Part shown: piece after piece, positions 20,631 to 32,593 of the stretch | Layout: every line of letters begins with the position of its first letter | Numbering within the stretch: position 1 is the stretch's first letter | Source of the DNA: Zarea fungicola | Lineage: Eukaryota > Ascomycota > Sordariomycetes > Hypocreales > Cordycipitaceae | Length of the DNA: 64,000 nucleotides | Assembly: GCA_900169235.1 (NCBI GenBank) | Contig: FWCC01000403.1 | Span: forward strand, 62,001-126,000 | Reading direction: 5' to 3' | Translations under genes and position numbers: made by a program | Notes under the pieces: model-generated | What the model saw: the letters and a program-made list of their open reading frames with translations, nothing else | Databases searched by the model: none | What the model was told of the DNA's origin: nothing

Positions 20631-23600
20631 TTACAGCCAACGCTTGAACAACTTTACATAAAGCATCTTGACCAACTGAATCTCAATGCAGTAGAGGAGT
20701 AGCTCAGCGGCAAGGAAGCCGACGTAAGTTGGACGGGGATTCTGGAATGCCAGCGCGCGGTGAAGAGCTGGGATCCATGGCAGAGAGAATCCCACTGCCA
20801 TGATTATAGCGGTGGATAGTGAGAGATGAGTTGAGGCTCGGCTCTGCACAAAAGGTATCTTTCCCGTTCGCAGCAAATGTACAATGAGTGTCTGCGTTAA
20901 AAGACCCTGTAGGAACCAGTGGGTCTGAAAAACACTGACATCATGACTATCTTCCGCAGTACGAATACCATAGTAGAAGCGTCCAAGCGAGAATGTGCAG
21001 ACGTCGATAACAGAGCTGGTTGGACCAAGAACAAGGACGAAACGAAGCAAGTCTATATCATGTTAGAATCCTTTCCATGGATCAGCAATAATAGTTGATA
21101 ATGTTTTGACTTACCCCAAGCTTGCCACGACTTTGGGCTCTCTAGGTATTCTGCGTCAACATTATCCCATGGAATGGCAATTTGGCTGATATCGTAAAGC
21201 AAGTTTTGGGCCAAAATTTGTAGGTTTGTCATGGGCGTGAATGGAAACCAGGCGCTGGCAATAATAACACTAAACATGTTGCCAAAGTTTGATGAAAACA
21301 CCATCTAATAACTGGTTAATGCATATAGGGTCTTTATATGTGGTGACATACCTTGATATACTTGATGGAATTGGCGTGGGTTATGCGACCAATTACAACA
21401 CTGTCAACAATAGTCGCGAGTCCTTTTTCGGTCAAAATGAAATCAGCGCAGTCTTTAGCAGCGCCAGCAGCAGAGTCAACTGAAATTCCAACGTCTGCCT
21501 TTCGGAGAGCAAGGCAGTCATTCATGCCATCGCCGAGCATGCCAACAGCGTGCCCCTGCTTCTTCAAGCTTGCGATAATGTTTGCCTTTTGATCTGGAGA
21601 AACTTTAGCAAATACCTTGCAATGTTTCACAGCCTGGTCGAAATCCTTTTCTTCAATCAATTTAGCCAGGTCTGATCCTGTCATGGCCTCTGGTCCCTCG
21701 CCCTCAATGGCCTCGTCGCGTTGAACCAGTCCGATTTCATGGCATACGTTCAGAGCAACCGCTAAATTGTCGCCTGTTAGAACCTTAACATCGACTCCTA
21801 GCCTCTTAAGCTCGCTAATAGAAGCAGCAGCATCAGCCTTTGGCGGATCTATAAAGGTAAGCAGTCCATGAACAGTCATCTGAGTCTCAAGGTCGTCGAA
21901 ATTATCTTGGTCTTCAAAACTGGCCATACCCAGCTTCTTCGTAGCGACAAGCAAGACACGAAAGCCGGCAGAGTTCAGGGTCTTCACTTGCTGCTGGAGC
22001 GTAGAACGATGATCAACAGTCATGGCAGTCTCGCCTGACCCTGCCCAAATTTTCGTGCAGCGAGCGTATACCTCTTCAAATGCGCCCTTGCAAATCAGCA
22101 GAGCACCACCAGCCGCAGGGATTATGCAAGCAGACCGCCGGCGCTCAAAGTCAAACGGTATAGAAGTAGCATCTTTGTACTCTTCTGTTAGAAGTTCAGT
22201 TGCATCCGCCAGGCGAAAGGCCCGAATTGCTTCGTCCATATTGTTTCCAGCACTTCCTTGAAGTCTAGCCTCGATCATTGCAAGCCTCAACACTTCAATA
22301 TCGAAATTTCCAGAAAAGTCAAGTGCATTACGCATGCTGATCTCATCCTTTGTCAGAGTTCCAGTCTAATGATTGTTAGATATAAGAAGAGCACTGTTCG
22401 CAGTAGAGGTAGCTTGCCTTATCACTGCAGAGCACCGTCATGGCACCCAGATTTTGAACCGAATCGAGGCGGCGAACGATGGCCTTTTTCTTCGATAGTA
22501 AAAATGCGCCACGAGCCAGGTTGGCATTCACAATTGCGGGTAGCATCTCAGGTACAATGCCCACAGCAACACTAATGCTGAATAAAGCTGCTTGGCTCCA
22601 GTCTCCAGTTGTCCTGGCAGAAATAACAAGAACCTAAAAGTGTCAACAGCCAATCATCATCCTGTTATCCATAAATATCGACTAAAAGACTTACAATAGG
22701 CACCATTACAAGCATAAAACCAATCAGCATCCAGGTGACGTTGCGGATGCCACGTTGAAATGCGTTGGGTCCGCGACTTTTTTGTAGTTCCTTCGACATG
22801 GCAGCAATGAGGGCATCTAAAAATCATAAGTGCTCATGTATAGGCAGACAGGTCATTTGTTCCATTTTTCTTACCATTACCAGTTCGAAGAACTAAAACG
22901 GTGGCGTTTCCAGAGACAACACCAGTGCCCATGAAGCAGAGGTTTGAGAGGTCGAAAAGTGAGCCTTCAGTCTTGTTACCAGTGCTAGAAGCCATCTTTG
23001 ATACAGGCACACTCTCGCCAGTCCACTGAGACTGGCTAATACGTAAGAATGAGCCGGAAAGGACCAAACAATCTGCAGGGACAACATCACCGGGATGGAG
23101 CGTCACGATGTCCCCGGGTACCAGCTCGGAAGTAGATATGTGAGTCTCGACGGCACGCCGGCGTACTCTTGCAGACTCTTTAATGGACATCTGAAGTCGA
23201 AAAACAGCCATATTGCTTCGGTACTCCTGCCAGAACCGTACGAGAGCAGAAACAATGACCATGACCATTAAAACAATAAAACCTTTCTGATAACTCATCG
23301 TTAGTGGCGTAATAATCAAGATTCTCGAAAAGGTTACTTCACTTACCCACTGAGGCGGGGGGATTGCTGCGTTGAGAATAGCGAGGACGACCAAGAGGAT
23401 GTTGAAAGGGTTTGGAATCACCTTCAACAGGAGGATAAACCAGTTGGGGGCCTTCTGGGAATGAAGCGTGTTCGGTCCCTTGACACGAAGACGGCTGTCT
23501 GCCTCCTCGGCAGACAGGCCTTCATGATCAACCTGCAAGTGGTCAAGAGTCAGGTGCACGGGAGAAGAGGCGAATGCCCGTAGTATGGATTCGGTGGAAC

Positions 23601-23766
23601 TATCCAACGCATGCTCCAGTGGTGAGTTCCAGGTTGACCCAGTCTGCCTTGCAGGAGTTAAGGCGGGAGTCATGCTCTGCAACGGCGTTGGTTCACTGGT
23701 GACCATGACAGAAACAACATGGCTCTTCTCTTCACGAGAGTCATGGAGCCTAGAGAGTGTAGACAT
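20631..23766 (-). CDS. P-type ATPase, Mg2+-importing (MgtA/MgtB, P3B) type
   Basis: Predicted 931 aa from seven exons: 23766-23347, 23286-22875, 22816-22695, 22633-22418, 22365-21352, 21304-21115 and 21052-20631. Motifs in order: TGES near residue 229 (actuator), PEMLP near 346 (membrane segment M4, as in bacterial MgtA), DKTGT with phospho-Asp 389, CKGA near 483, VLTGDN, and GDGMND near 668. The C-terminal part ([25 protein letters not shown]) matches MgtA/MgtB. Members couple ATP hydrolysis to Mg2+ uptake in bacteria and occur patchily in fungi. The long charged N-terminus is typical of fungal copies. Intron 4 (22366-22417) is GC-AG, not GT-AG, and splits DK|TGT. The 60-nt first intron is in frame and stop-free. 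Confidence 0.88.
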
Positions 23767-25812
23767 TCTGAAGGCGAGAGCGACCTCAGTAGGAGCTCAG
23801 TAGTCTTCCGATTGGAGTTTAAGTATGGCATGTATGATTGAGTCTCAATGACAATCGTCTTTGTGCTTAACATAATTCGAGGGTAGCCGGAGATGTAGGG
23901 ATGTTGACTATTATACCTGATCGAGAGGCACGTGGCAATGGGCAGAACTAGGATTTAGAACGAAGAATTGAGTACCCAGTTTTTTTCGGTCTACCAGACC
24001 AGACAGTTGATAACTTGAAAATATGGCGATGCAGGCACTTCCTGGCACAAGGTAGAGTCGGAACTAGTTCAAGCCACTGAAACAGTCATCGAAATCGAAA
24101 TCGCGCAGCCATGGTGACCCAAGCTTCTGTAGCTCCTCTTCAGACCCTCCTAGTGATTCCACAGAGACCCTCGGCTCAGCATGGCCGGACTGGCTGAGTC
24201 CCGACTCCTGCAAACGATAGTCACCAGTTCCGTTGAAGGCAAAGGTCTCGATCGCTCCTCCTCCATTGTCGAAGTGCAATGCCCCGCGTGGCCCACTATT
24301 CTTAAAATGAATATCAGGCCATTTGATTGCTTGGTTCCAGAATAGCCCATCCTTATGAAAATTGAAGAAAAAAAAAGAAAAAGCTCTCAACAGTTGAGGT
24401 GTGGCAATGCATTGAGCACGTTCCAGGTAAGCAAAGAAGAGGGGGCACTGTTTTAGGCATGAATTGCCTCGCACTCATTGAGCTAACTTTCAATCGGGTT
24501 TCAATTACATTGAGCTAATGTACTATTGCAGGCTTTTTCGTTTCAGTGGAATACTGTTCAAGTTAATGACATCATATTTTATCCTGCCTTACGACTGGAA
24601 CCTGGGTAACTGTTCTATTGGCCCTATACTTTAAGACAGTGAAAGTTTCTTTGGCGAACAAAGTGCCACTGTTACAAGATGTAACGAAGAGGTAAAGGAC
24701 TCTTCGACCATGCCTCAAAGTCCCGATGGCGGTGAAGAAGCATGCCAGTGAAAGAAACACCAACATAGTACTAACCCTCTAGCGACTGCTTCCCTATAAC
24801 TATACACCTTCTCTTTCTGCGGCAGGTCTTTCACATGTCTGACTGCCTTTTATACAGATACCTGCCTGTAACTACCAGTTTTGTCAAAGCCCGTTGTTGA
24901 ACGACAATATCCCGCTGAAGAAATGGGAGCGCTCTTGTGAAACTTACTTTCCGTTCAACATTTAGCAAGCCCCATCGGCGAGCTTCCCACAGCTCATCCA
25001 CTAAATGACTCAGTGGGAGGCACTCGCATGAAGCCCAGACCATACGTATAAACGCAGCCATTGCTGCTTTATTAGTGCAAGAATATGTAATCGGAATGAC
25101 GGACTCCGAGCTCCACTACCCAGCCACGGAAATACTCCACCCTCGCGCTGTAAAGATAGATGAGTTAAATAATATCTATAGTTATCATATGCATATATTG
25201 ACTCCGATGTTCCGCCCCATTGCTTTGGAAACTCTAGCTAAATCACCAGGCCCCCCACAGCACAACTACATCAATAAGTGAGACAAGTGGCGCTTCTCCA
25301 TAGGTCTAGAGCCAATCTCTGCGAACTTTAAGCTTGCATATTCGATAGGCTATTGAGGCAACACAGCAATTTAACCACAACAATACGGGCAAAGCTTGAC
25401 ACGTGAATTGGAGATTCATCCAAGAGCCGCTTTGTCGACGAGAACAGACCAAGTAAGAAATATGCCGCGTATCCAGTGAGCGCCAAGAACTCTTGCCCAC
25501 TCAACTCGGACACACCTCGGTGACATATGAAGCTATCACAAGTTGTATGCCATTTGGATCCTCCAGCTGCCTTATGTTGCTATTGTGATTGTTGTTCAAA
25601 GTCCCTTTTTGAACGGTAGAATGATTTCTTCAGCTTATTCATTTCGCAGAGCACTCAGGGAACTGCTGAGATCTGTGTGACAACACCAAAATCACCTTCT
25701 CCCAGCGCGAGGGCCAGCGTCATACCTTTGAAATGCTGGAAAAGACAATCAACTCAACTCATTACTCTTTTTACCTTGAAATCTACTTGCCTCCAGCACT
25801 GAAATTCCTAAA
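23767..25812. other. Intergenic, 2 kb
   Basis: ATPase promoter followed by gene-poor sequence. Only the unassigned ORF at 24064-24474 is worth naming. Confidence 0.45.
24064..24474 (-). other. Unassigned ORF, possible 3' exon
   Basis: An open frame of about 136 codons without an ATG at its start. The C-terminal 90 residues look protein-like and acidic (ending LRDFDFDDCFSGLN). A pyrimidine tract and CATAAG lie at about 24355, as if an exon started there. No family recognised and no partner exon found; it may be chance. Confidence 0.2.
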
Positions 25813-26469
25813 ATGGCCATTTTTCGGATCTTAGTCGTTCGCTGCGCCTGCAGTGGCAAGCCTAATTGAGCCTACCGAGCGCTTTAACATTACCAAACCT
25901 GGATGCTCTCGTGACTAGGACGCCGACGGTGAGCCTGTCGAAGCCTTCAACATTACCAAACGTTCATACTACGATGGTCAGGGTACCTACATTACTTCCG
26001 ACAGTGAACATCGCTACGCATCTGGGGTGAAGTGCTGGACGGATTACCTATCGTGGACCAATACACAGGCTACGGTAATTGGTATCCGGCGTCGAACAAA
26101 GTTTACTGTACTGGTACTGGAACCAGCGCATGCCGGGTTTCAAAGATGACGGGAACCCAGGCCTGCGAGACGCGGTCCATCAAAGTTAGTGGCGGCGTGG
26201 AGTCCAAGATTATCAAATTCGGTTTTGATGTTGGATATGATGTGCAGAACTGCTGGTCTGGGGGAGATACCACGGCCTGCACCTGGAACGACAACCAGTG
26301 TCACATCATTTGGGCTCAGCAGCAGTTTCTTGTGCAGAGTGGATATGCACGAAGGAGGTGCCACGACAAAGGGCGAGACTACACTGCTTGGATGCAGAAT
26401 TTGACGCATAGAGCGCCCACCAAAAGCCTCAATTATGGCTGCGGGAGCAAGTGCAGCGACTCTGCATAA
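25813..26469 (+). pseudogene. Broken gene for a cysteine-rich secreted protein
   Basis: From ATG 25813 the first codons (MAIFRILVV) begin a signal peptide, but a one-base shift near 25841 moves the hydrophobic, Ala-rich continuation (AAPAVASLIEP) into another frame. That frame then has TAG at 25916-25918 and carries two copies of FNITK. Near 26030-26060 the reading moves again to an open frame (VLDGLP...) that runs to a stop at 26467 with eight Cys, including WSGGDTTACTWNDNQC. One frameshift, one nonsense codon and a second frame change mean no intact product, unless introns were missed. The family is not recognised; size and Cys content suggest a former secreted effector-like protein. Confidence 0.45.
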
Positions 26470-27480
26470 GAGATTCAAATTCCAGTTGGCTGCATCTTGC
26501 AAGGCAGTCCGTCCAGGAGATGGAGCCGCGACAAGAGGCTTATGAACACTATGACTAGGACTGGGTGCATGCCATGGCAACTTGGTCGGTTCATATCAAG
26601 ATTGCAGCTAGTAAGAAGAAAAAGTAAGAATAGACAAAGTCAAGGTAGCCAAGAGCTAACTAGCTGATAATTTGAAATGTCACATCCTTGGTTACTTGAG
26701 AGTATTGAGGTCCACTCTAGCGGGCTACATAAATCTTGGCAGTTTTCACCGTACCAGCTGAAAGATTCGATGGAGCGTAAATACTAGAGATGTCGACTTG
26801 GATAAGTTGTTTCCGATTTGGGTAGATGGGCAATATATTGTTTACATTGGGCTGTATTTTCACAATGAGAAATCTCGCCCTTCTCCCAGTAGGAATCGCC
26901 CACCCCAAGGCGAGTCATTCACAGCGTCTGCGTTTGGCACTCACTCAACAATAAGAGCACCAAGAACCACATAACAATAACCAGCGGTCAGCCATGCCCT
27001 GTGCAGCTATGTTATTTGTTGCGGAAAGCATTCGTCCGTCATAGGAGCGAGTGGATAACAAAACGTTGAATGGATTGGGACGCAAGGCCTATACGCCAAT
27101 AATGAGATAATTTTATAATAATAATAGCACGAATAATGAAATAATGAAAACTCCAACTGGTGGCTCTGTGGAGCCATGGCAGAACGGCAAGAAATGTGGC
27201 TCCAAAAGCCTAAATAGATGTCATGTAAAAGGCGCGACAGGGCGCAACATCTTAACGTACGCAGCGTTGACCCAGTAGATTTCCACAGACAGACAAAATG
27301 GGCCGCAGAATGGATGCACTGCATAAGACGTATTTAAATCGCTTAATAATTTCGCCATTCATTCTTGGATGCAGCAGCATATTGCACCCGCAAGTCTGCT
27401 AAGCCGCTATATTCGCTCCGAGCCTGCAGAATCAATATCGCCCTGGAAGACGGTGTTAATAGATCGGCCAGAGTGAGTCG
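26470..27480. other. Intergenic, transporter promoter
   Basis: 3' flank of the broken secreted-protein gene and upstream region of the MFS gene. No gene or clear motif seen. Confidence 0.45.
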
Positions 27481-28898
27481 ATGTCTGCTATCAAGGAGCA
27501 GATCCAGCTCTCTAGCTACCCAAGGCCTTCATCGGTGCCGGTAGGACAGCTCCCCGAGCCTCCACATAATGAATATGAGGCCATAAATATATCCATACTG
27601 CCCCCAACAGATAGAGGTGCAGCTGCATGGAGGTTTCTCGCGGGATGCTTCCTGGTGGAAGCTCTCTTGTGGGGTGCGCTACCCCCCAAACCCCTTGAAA
27701 TTGACTTGGGAGCAAATATATTAACATGGGAGAGGTAGGATTTCCACTGTCCTTTGGTGTATTCCAAGAGTACTACTCGCACCAGCCTGAATTCAAAGAT
27801 AATAGCCCTATGATTTCCGCGATCGGAACAGTCTCCTCCAGCATCTACTTCCTTGCCGCACCGTTTGCATCACCACTCGTGCGTCGATATCAAAAATGCC
27901 AGCAATATCTATTTGCTGCAGGGTGGACTCTTTGCGCCGTTTCGCTTCTAGCAGCATCCTTTGCTAGTTCTGTCAAGCTACTCATCCTTACACAGGGGGT
28001 TTTGTATGGCTTTGGCTTTCTAATGGTGTACCTGCCGGTTATAAGGATGCTTGACGAATGGTTTATTCAGAGACGAGGATTTGCCTATGGATTTCTTTAT
28101 GCAGGCGGTGGTATTAGCGGTGCTGGCCTCCCATTCCTGTCCGAATGGCTGCTCTCGACTACCGGCCATCGCATGACGTTGAGAGTCTTTGCCGGTATTC
28201 AATTTATAGCACTATTTGCTGGTATACTGCTTTTGCGTCCCCGATTGCCACCATCGAGTGCTGTTACCTTTCGAAATATCGACCTGACATTCTTCCGGAA
28301 GCCGCTGTTTTGGTTCTTCATGGTGTCCAACATTTTCCAGGGTTTTGCATACTACATGCCCTCGTTATATCTGCCAACCTTTGCTTCAGCAGCTGGACTT
28401 TCGCCATCTATAGGAGCGCTACTGCTGGCTTCTAACAACTTGGCCTCCACAGCTGGCCAACTTGGCCTTGGGTACCTCTCTGACAACTACAGCAACATTC
28501 ATATACTCGTTTTTGCCACGACGTGTGTATCTGCTGTATCTGCACTTGCCATTTGGGGGTTCGCCACTTCAGTTCTCCCTCTAGTTGTCTTTTCTGTTTT
28601 ATATGGCTTATGTGCTGGTTCCTATGTCATTTTCTGGACCAAGTTTGGATCGATTCTATCCGAGGACCCCCAGCCGGTTTACAGTCTAATGGCTTTTGGC
28701 AAAGGAATTGGGAACATCATGACTGGCCCGGTATCCGCTGCTTTGCTAACAAAACCACTGACATCTGGATATGGCATGGGCAGATTCGCTCCAATGATAG
28801 TTTTTGTTGGTGTTTTGATGATGCTGTCATCGCTACAGATCACTTGGTTGCCTTTTGTTAAGCTCAGGAAGATTTATCAAGCACGAGCGCGTCTATGA
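27481..28898 (+). CDS. MFS transporter, monocarboxylate (MCT)-like
   Basis: Predicted 450 aa from exons 27481-27673 and 27739-28898. The 65-nt intron has a GTGCGC donor, a TTAAC branch and a TAG acceptor; it joins LLW to GFPLSFGVFQEYY, the usual TM1 of fungal MCT-like MFS proteins. About 12 membrane helices can be seen, with a central loop near SSAVTFRNIDLTFFRKP. An alternative acceptor 6 nt upstream would add two residues. Relatives move monocarboxylates, riboflavin or other small acids; the substrate cannot be predicted from sequence. The cytosolic N-terminus is Pro-rich. No linked enzyme gene suggests a cargo. Confidence 0.83.
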
Positions 28899-29332
28899 TG
28901 CCAGTCTACGCTGTGTAGCTAATATGATGGACTTGCTAACATAGAGGTTGGTAAAACCCGGCTTTCTTTGGAGCTGACGGCGCGGTACTACATATGGGCA
29001 TGTCAATGGGCCACGCAGGCTTGTTACCAGGGGAGGGTAATGTACGCTAGTCAACCTTGACTCATTGTATTCGTCTTTGAACATTCCTCCCTGCCCGCCT
29101 TACAATCAAAATCCTGGTAATGAAAGAGAGTCTCGATTGCTTGAACAAAATAGCTTTTTAGAACTTAAGGACTTATTACTGCGTTCTGGTATTTTCGTAT
29201 AGCATGTGTTACAAAAGCTGGCACGGAGTGTTGCGAGGCTGACTCCGGCAAGCTTGGGTATTATTATGGATCAAGCGCGGCGAAGGCGGCTTGCTGGGCT
29301 CGCCAACACAACAACTAGCTTCCCGCAAGATC
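28899..29332. other. Intergenic, CCA1 promoter with a short dispersed repeat
   Basis: Upstream of the tRNA nucleotidyltransferase gene. Bases 29218-29245 (CACGGAGTGTTGCGAGGCTGACT region) are closely similar to 7110-7134 next to the phosphatase scrap. Confidence 0.35.
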
Positions 29333-30946
29333 ATGACAGAGATCTCTCGAGAAATCACCCTTCTGCCCGCAGAAAAGCTCTTACGCGAGTTTCTGCTTGA
29401 ATGCGCGGAATCCTTCCCAGGGCTGGAGATATGGGTGACGGGCGGCTGGGTTCGCGACCGTCTGCTCGGCATCCCCTCATCAGACCTGGATCTGAGCCTG
29501 AGTCACATCACGGGAAAAGAATTTGGCGCATTTTTGGAACAATTCTCTGCCAGGCCAGAAGTCATGGCTCGCTACAGCCGTCGAGCAGCTGACCTGGGCA
29601 GCCCAGACTCCCTCTTCACCAAGTTTCATATTATGAAGAAAAATGCCATGATGTCAAAACAGCTGGAGACGGCTGGTGGCAGATTGTTCGGGCTCGACGT
29701 TGACATGGTCAATCTACGAAAGGAACTATACAGCGGTCAGAGTCGTAATCCAGACATGGAGTTTGGAACCGCCGAGGAGGATGCCTTCCGGCGCGACGCC
29801 ACCGTCAATGCTTTGTTTTTTCATCTGCAGACACAACAGGTCGTTGACCTTACAGGCAGAGGCCTCAAGGACTTGGAGGCCAAGATTATGAGGACGCCGC
29901 TTGATCCTCGACAGACATTTATGGATGACCCGTTACGGGTACTACGGCTCATCAGGATTGCCAGCCGACTTGGGTTTGCCATAGATCCCGCTGCATCGGC
30001 CTGCATGAAGGACCCCGAGATTCACCAGCTGCTGAATACAATGATTACTCGTGATAGGGTTGGGGACGAGCTGTTCAAGATGATGAAAGGCTCACACCCA
30101 GAGGTTGCATTTCAGCACATGTACGATGCAAATCTTTACGCACCAATCTTCATTCGCCTCAACTCGCCACTGCTAACGGAGCTACTGACTATATTTCCTT
30201 TGCCAAGCGCAGACAAGTCCTCACCGTGGCCCCCGGCTTGGCTGCAAAGTCCCATTCTACTCTCCAAAATACTGCATCAGCAGGGCAACCTCGCCATGCT
30301 GGTGCAATGCGAGAAGAACATCGACTTCCCATGGGCAATGGCTGCCTATGCGCCACTTGCTGGACTACGCCATTCGAATCTTCGGGGAGCTGTCCAGGAG
30401 GCAGCGAATGCCATCCGATGTACCTCCAAGATATCGCAACTCCTCGAGAACTCGCTCAAAAATTTGGACTCCATCGATTCTTTGGTGAGCCTCATCGCCG
30501 CGGAAAGCAACCACACCCGCCGAAGCGTTGTCGGTATGGCAGTACGCTCATGGGGAGAAACGTGGACAACCCAAGTCCTATTTGCGCTTCTTTCACAAGC
30601 TGTTTCTATTGGATACGAGGAACTAGTGAAAAGTGAAACGACAGAGCTGGAAGCCGAGAGAAGCAAGCGTGAAGCTCTGCTTCGCAAATATACTCTTTTT
30701 GCGGATTTCGTAGTCGAAAGAGAATTGCTTGACGCGGCTACGCGACGACCCCTCCTCAATGGCAACGAAATACAGACTCTATTTGGGTTGCAGAACGGAG
30801 GCAGGTATTTAAAAGGCGTCCTGGAAAGCCTGGTGGAATGGCAATTTGATCATGTAGACGAGGGAGTCGGCGCGGCAAAGGCGTGGTTGCTAAGTAGCAG
30901 AGCCGAGCTTCTCCCTCCTCAACTCGATCGGGAGGCGAAAAAGTGA
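29333..30946 (+). CDS. CCA1: CCA-adding tRNA nucleotidyltransferase
   Basis: Single exon, 537 aa from ATG 29333 (the frame is open upstream without an ATG). Class II nucleotidyltransferase motifs: WVTGGWVRDRLLG, then DLDLSL with the metal-binding Asp pair, then RRDATVNAL and the DPLRVLRLIRIASRLGF neck. The enzyme adds CCA to tRNA 3' ends in nucleus, cytosol and mitochondria; yeast CCA1 makes compartment isoforms from alternative starts. The short N-terminus before the catalytic domain leaves room for a mitochondrial form only if a non-AUG or upstream start is used. Length matches fungal orthologues. Confidence 0.92.
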   Translation: MTEISREITLLPAEKLLREFLLECAESFPGLEIWVTGGWVRDRLLGIPSSDLDLSLSHITGKEFGAFLEQFSARPEVMARYSRRAADLGSPDSLFTKFHIMKKNAMMSKQLETAGGRLFGLDVDMVNLRKELYSGQSRNPDMEFGTAEEDAFRRDATVNALFFHLQTQQVVDLTGRGLKDLEAKIMRTPLDPRQTFMDDPLRVLRLIRIASRLGFAIDPAASACMKDPEIHQLLNTMITRDRVGDELFKMMKGSHPEVAFQHMYDANLYAPIFIRLNSPLLTELLTIFPLPSADKSSPWPPAWLQSPILLSKILHQQGNLAMLVQCEKNIDFPWAMAAYAPLAGLRHSNLRGAVQEAANAIRCTSKISQLLENSLKNLDSIDSLVSLIAAESNHTRRSVVGMAVRSWGETWTTQVLFALLSQAVSIGYEELVKSETTELEAERSKREALLRKYTLFADFVVERELLDAATRRPLLNGNEIQTLFGLQNGGRYLKGVLESLVEWQFDHVDEGVGAAKAWLLSSRAELLPPQLDREAKK

Positions 30947-31419
30947 ACGGTTCACCGGAATTATCCAATGGAGCCAAGATTTGAAAGTAATGGGAGAAAA
31001 AGAACATCCTGCTCTGCGCCATTGACAAGAAATTTGAAGGAGAGACGAGACAGAAGGCGCCTCGCGACAAAAAAGGGAACCGCTGCACATCACTTGCAAG
31101 AGGCCAAATACATCCATATCAAAGATATGCATCTGAGTAATGGCCAGTCAATGCCGTCTTCCAGGAATAGAAAATCTGGCGCACTTGTCAGAATCTCCTG
31201 TAATCTGCGACTCTCCTCGCTGAATCGGTCTCTACTGCTCTACTCTCCCATCTTTACGCCTGATGCGCCGCAATTTCTGTACCTTGAGTATTTCTTTTTT
31301 CAACTCGCTGGTCGATTTTACTTCTCTTTTTACTATTTACTGTCTGTTATCCAGCAGCATATGTCCGGTATATTCCCTCATCGCAGGCTGGGGCGCCCAG
31401 GGTGACATTCTCCCTCGCA
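30947..31419. other. Intergenic
   Basis: 3' flank of CCA1. A pyrimidine-rich stretch at 31200-31340 could be promoter sequence for the gene remnant that follows. Confidence 0.4.
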
Positions 31420-31953
31420 AGTGCATTACGAGCACACCGAGACGCGCCTCACCAGCAAGTGGGACTTCTGGCAGCTCGACATCCAGGGCGATCCGAGCGT
31501 CTTCTACGAATCCGGCATCATGGCCCCTGTCGCTGCACCACCGCGGCGCCGGCTGGCACGGCGCGTGCGGCGCACATGGCCCGCGCGGCGTACACCTGCG
31601 GCGAGGACTGCATGATGCTGCACGTCCAGACCGCCGACGGCTTTGTCCACTTGGGCTACTCGGTCGTCCCTGGGGGCAGTACGTTTGACACGAACAAGGT
31701 GGAAGCAACGCAGCACGCGGCGGCCGGCGACGATAGGGGGTGGAATTTTGATTTTAAGCTTGGCGCCCAGAGGCCGTCGCTGCTTCGCACGGGTCGCAAA
31801 ATTGCGTGGGGTCTGCAGGAGTCGTACATCAACCACGGGTCGATACGGCAGATATACACCCGGAAGCGAGACGACGAGCGCTGGGTGGAGGCGAATGGGA
31901 GGAGAATGAGCAATATTGATGGCGTTATCGAGCTGCTGTGGATTCAATCTTGA
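31420..31953 (+). pseudogene. Unidentified gene, frameshifted or misassembled
   Basis: Two protein-like reading frames abut. The first (from about 31420: HYEHTETRLTSKWDFWQLDI, DPSVFYESGIMAPVA) loses sense near 31535. The second takes over near 31565 (ARAAYTCGEDCMMLHVQ, GFVHLGYSVVPGG) and stays open to TGA 31951-31953. The junction is very GC-rich with no GT-AG intron that joins the frames, so a frameshift, real or a sequencing error, is likely. No ATG begins the first frame, so an upstream exon may exist. I do not recognise the family. Confidence 0.4.
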
Positions 31954-32593
31954 GTTTTTTTCATAGTTTCATATTGATACATACTGTAATTTCCTTTTGT
32001 TTTTCTTCTCTGATTAATTTTGTGGCGTAATCAGACGGGTCCTTTCGGCGGTAAACATCTCGAACTTGTATTATTATTAGAAAGTGATTTGGACAAAACC
32101 CACAACGTGCAATGTCGACTGGACTGCCACCGCACAATGGCATGTAAAAAAACAATAATACCCTGGTGTCTGCGAGATCCATCTTGTGGGGATAGCACGG
32201 TGCCAAGCAAGTCTTGTGGCACTGGGACAGTCTCCTCATTACTCAGAAACGCCAAGGGTATGAGAAACGATTCAAATTATTTTGCGCCGTACAGGGTGCC
32301 AGAATCTCAGTGAAAGCGATCCGCGGCGACTACTCATCAGTTGTGCTAAAAATACCAGAGACATGCAGTCTCTGCGACGCATAACTGTAAACCAACCTTT
32401 CTAGACACATAGTACATGGGGATATGGCCAGGAAACTATCAGTGGTATTTGTCTATTACTCTATCGCTTTGAATACAGGACTTCTATATACATCGGACAG
32501 GTAAGATCACTTGGTCTTCCTGCGCCACATTAAATACGCCGTTAAACTTTAAACTCAAATCATGCAAGCCATTTCATTGGACGTTAAAATAGC
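31954..32593. other. Intergenic
   Basis: Convergent 3' flanks. No gene or motif seen. Confidence 0.45.
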
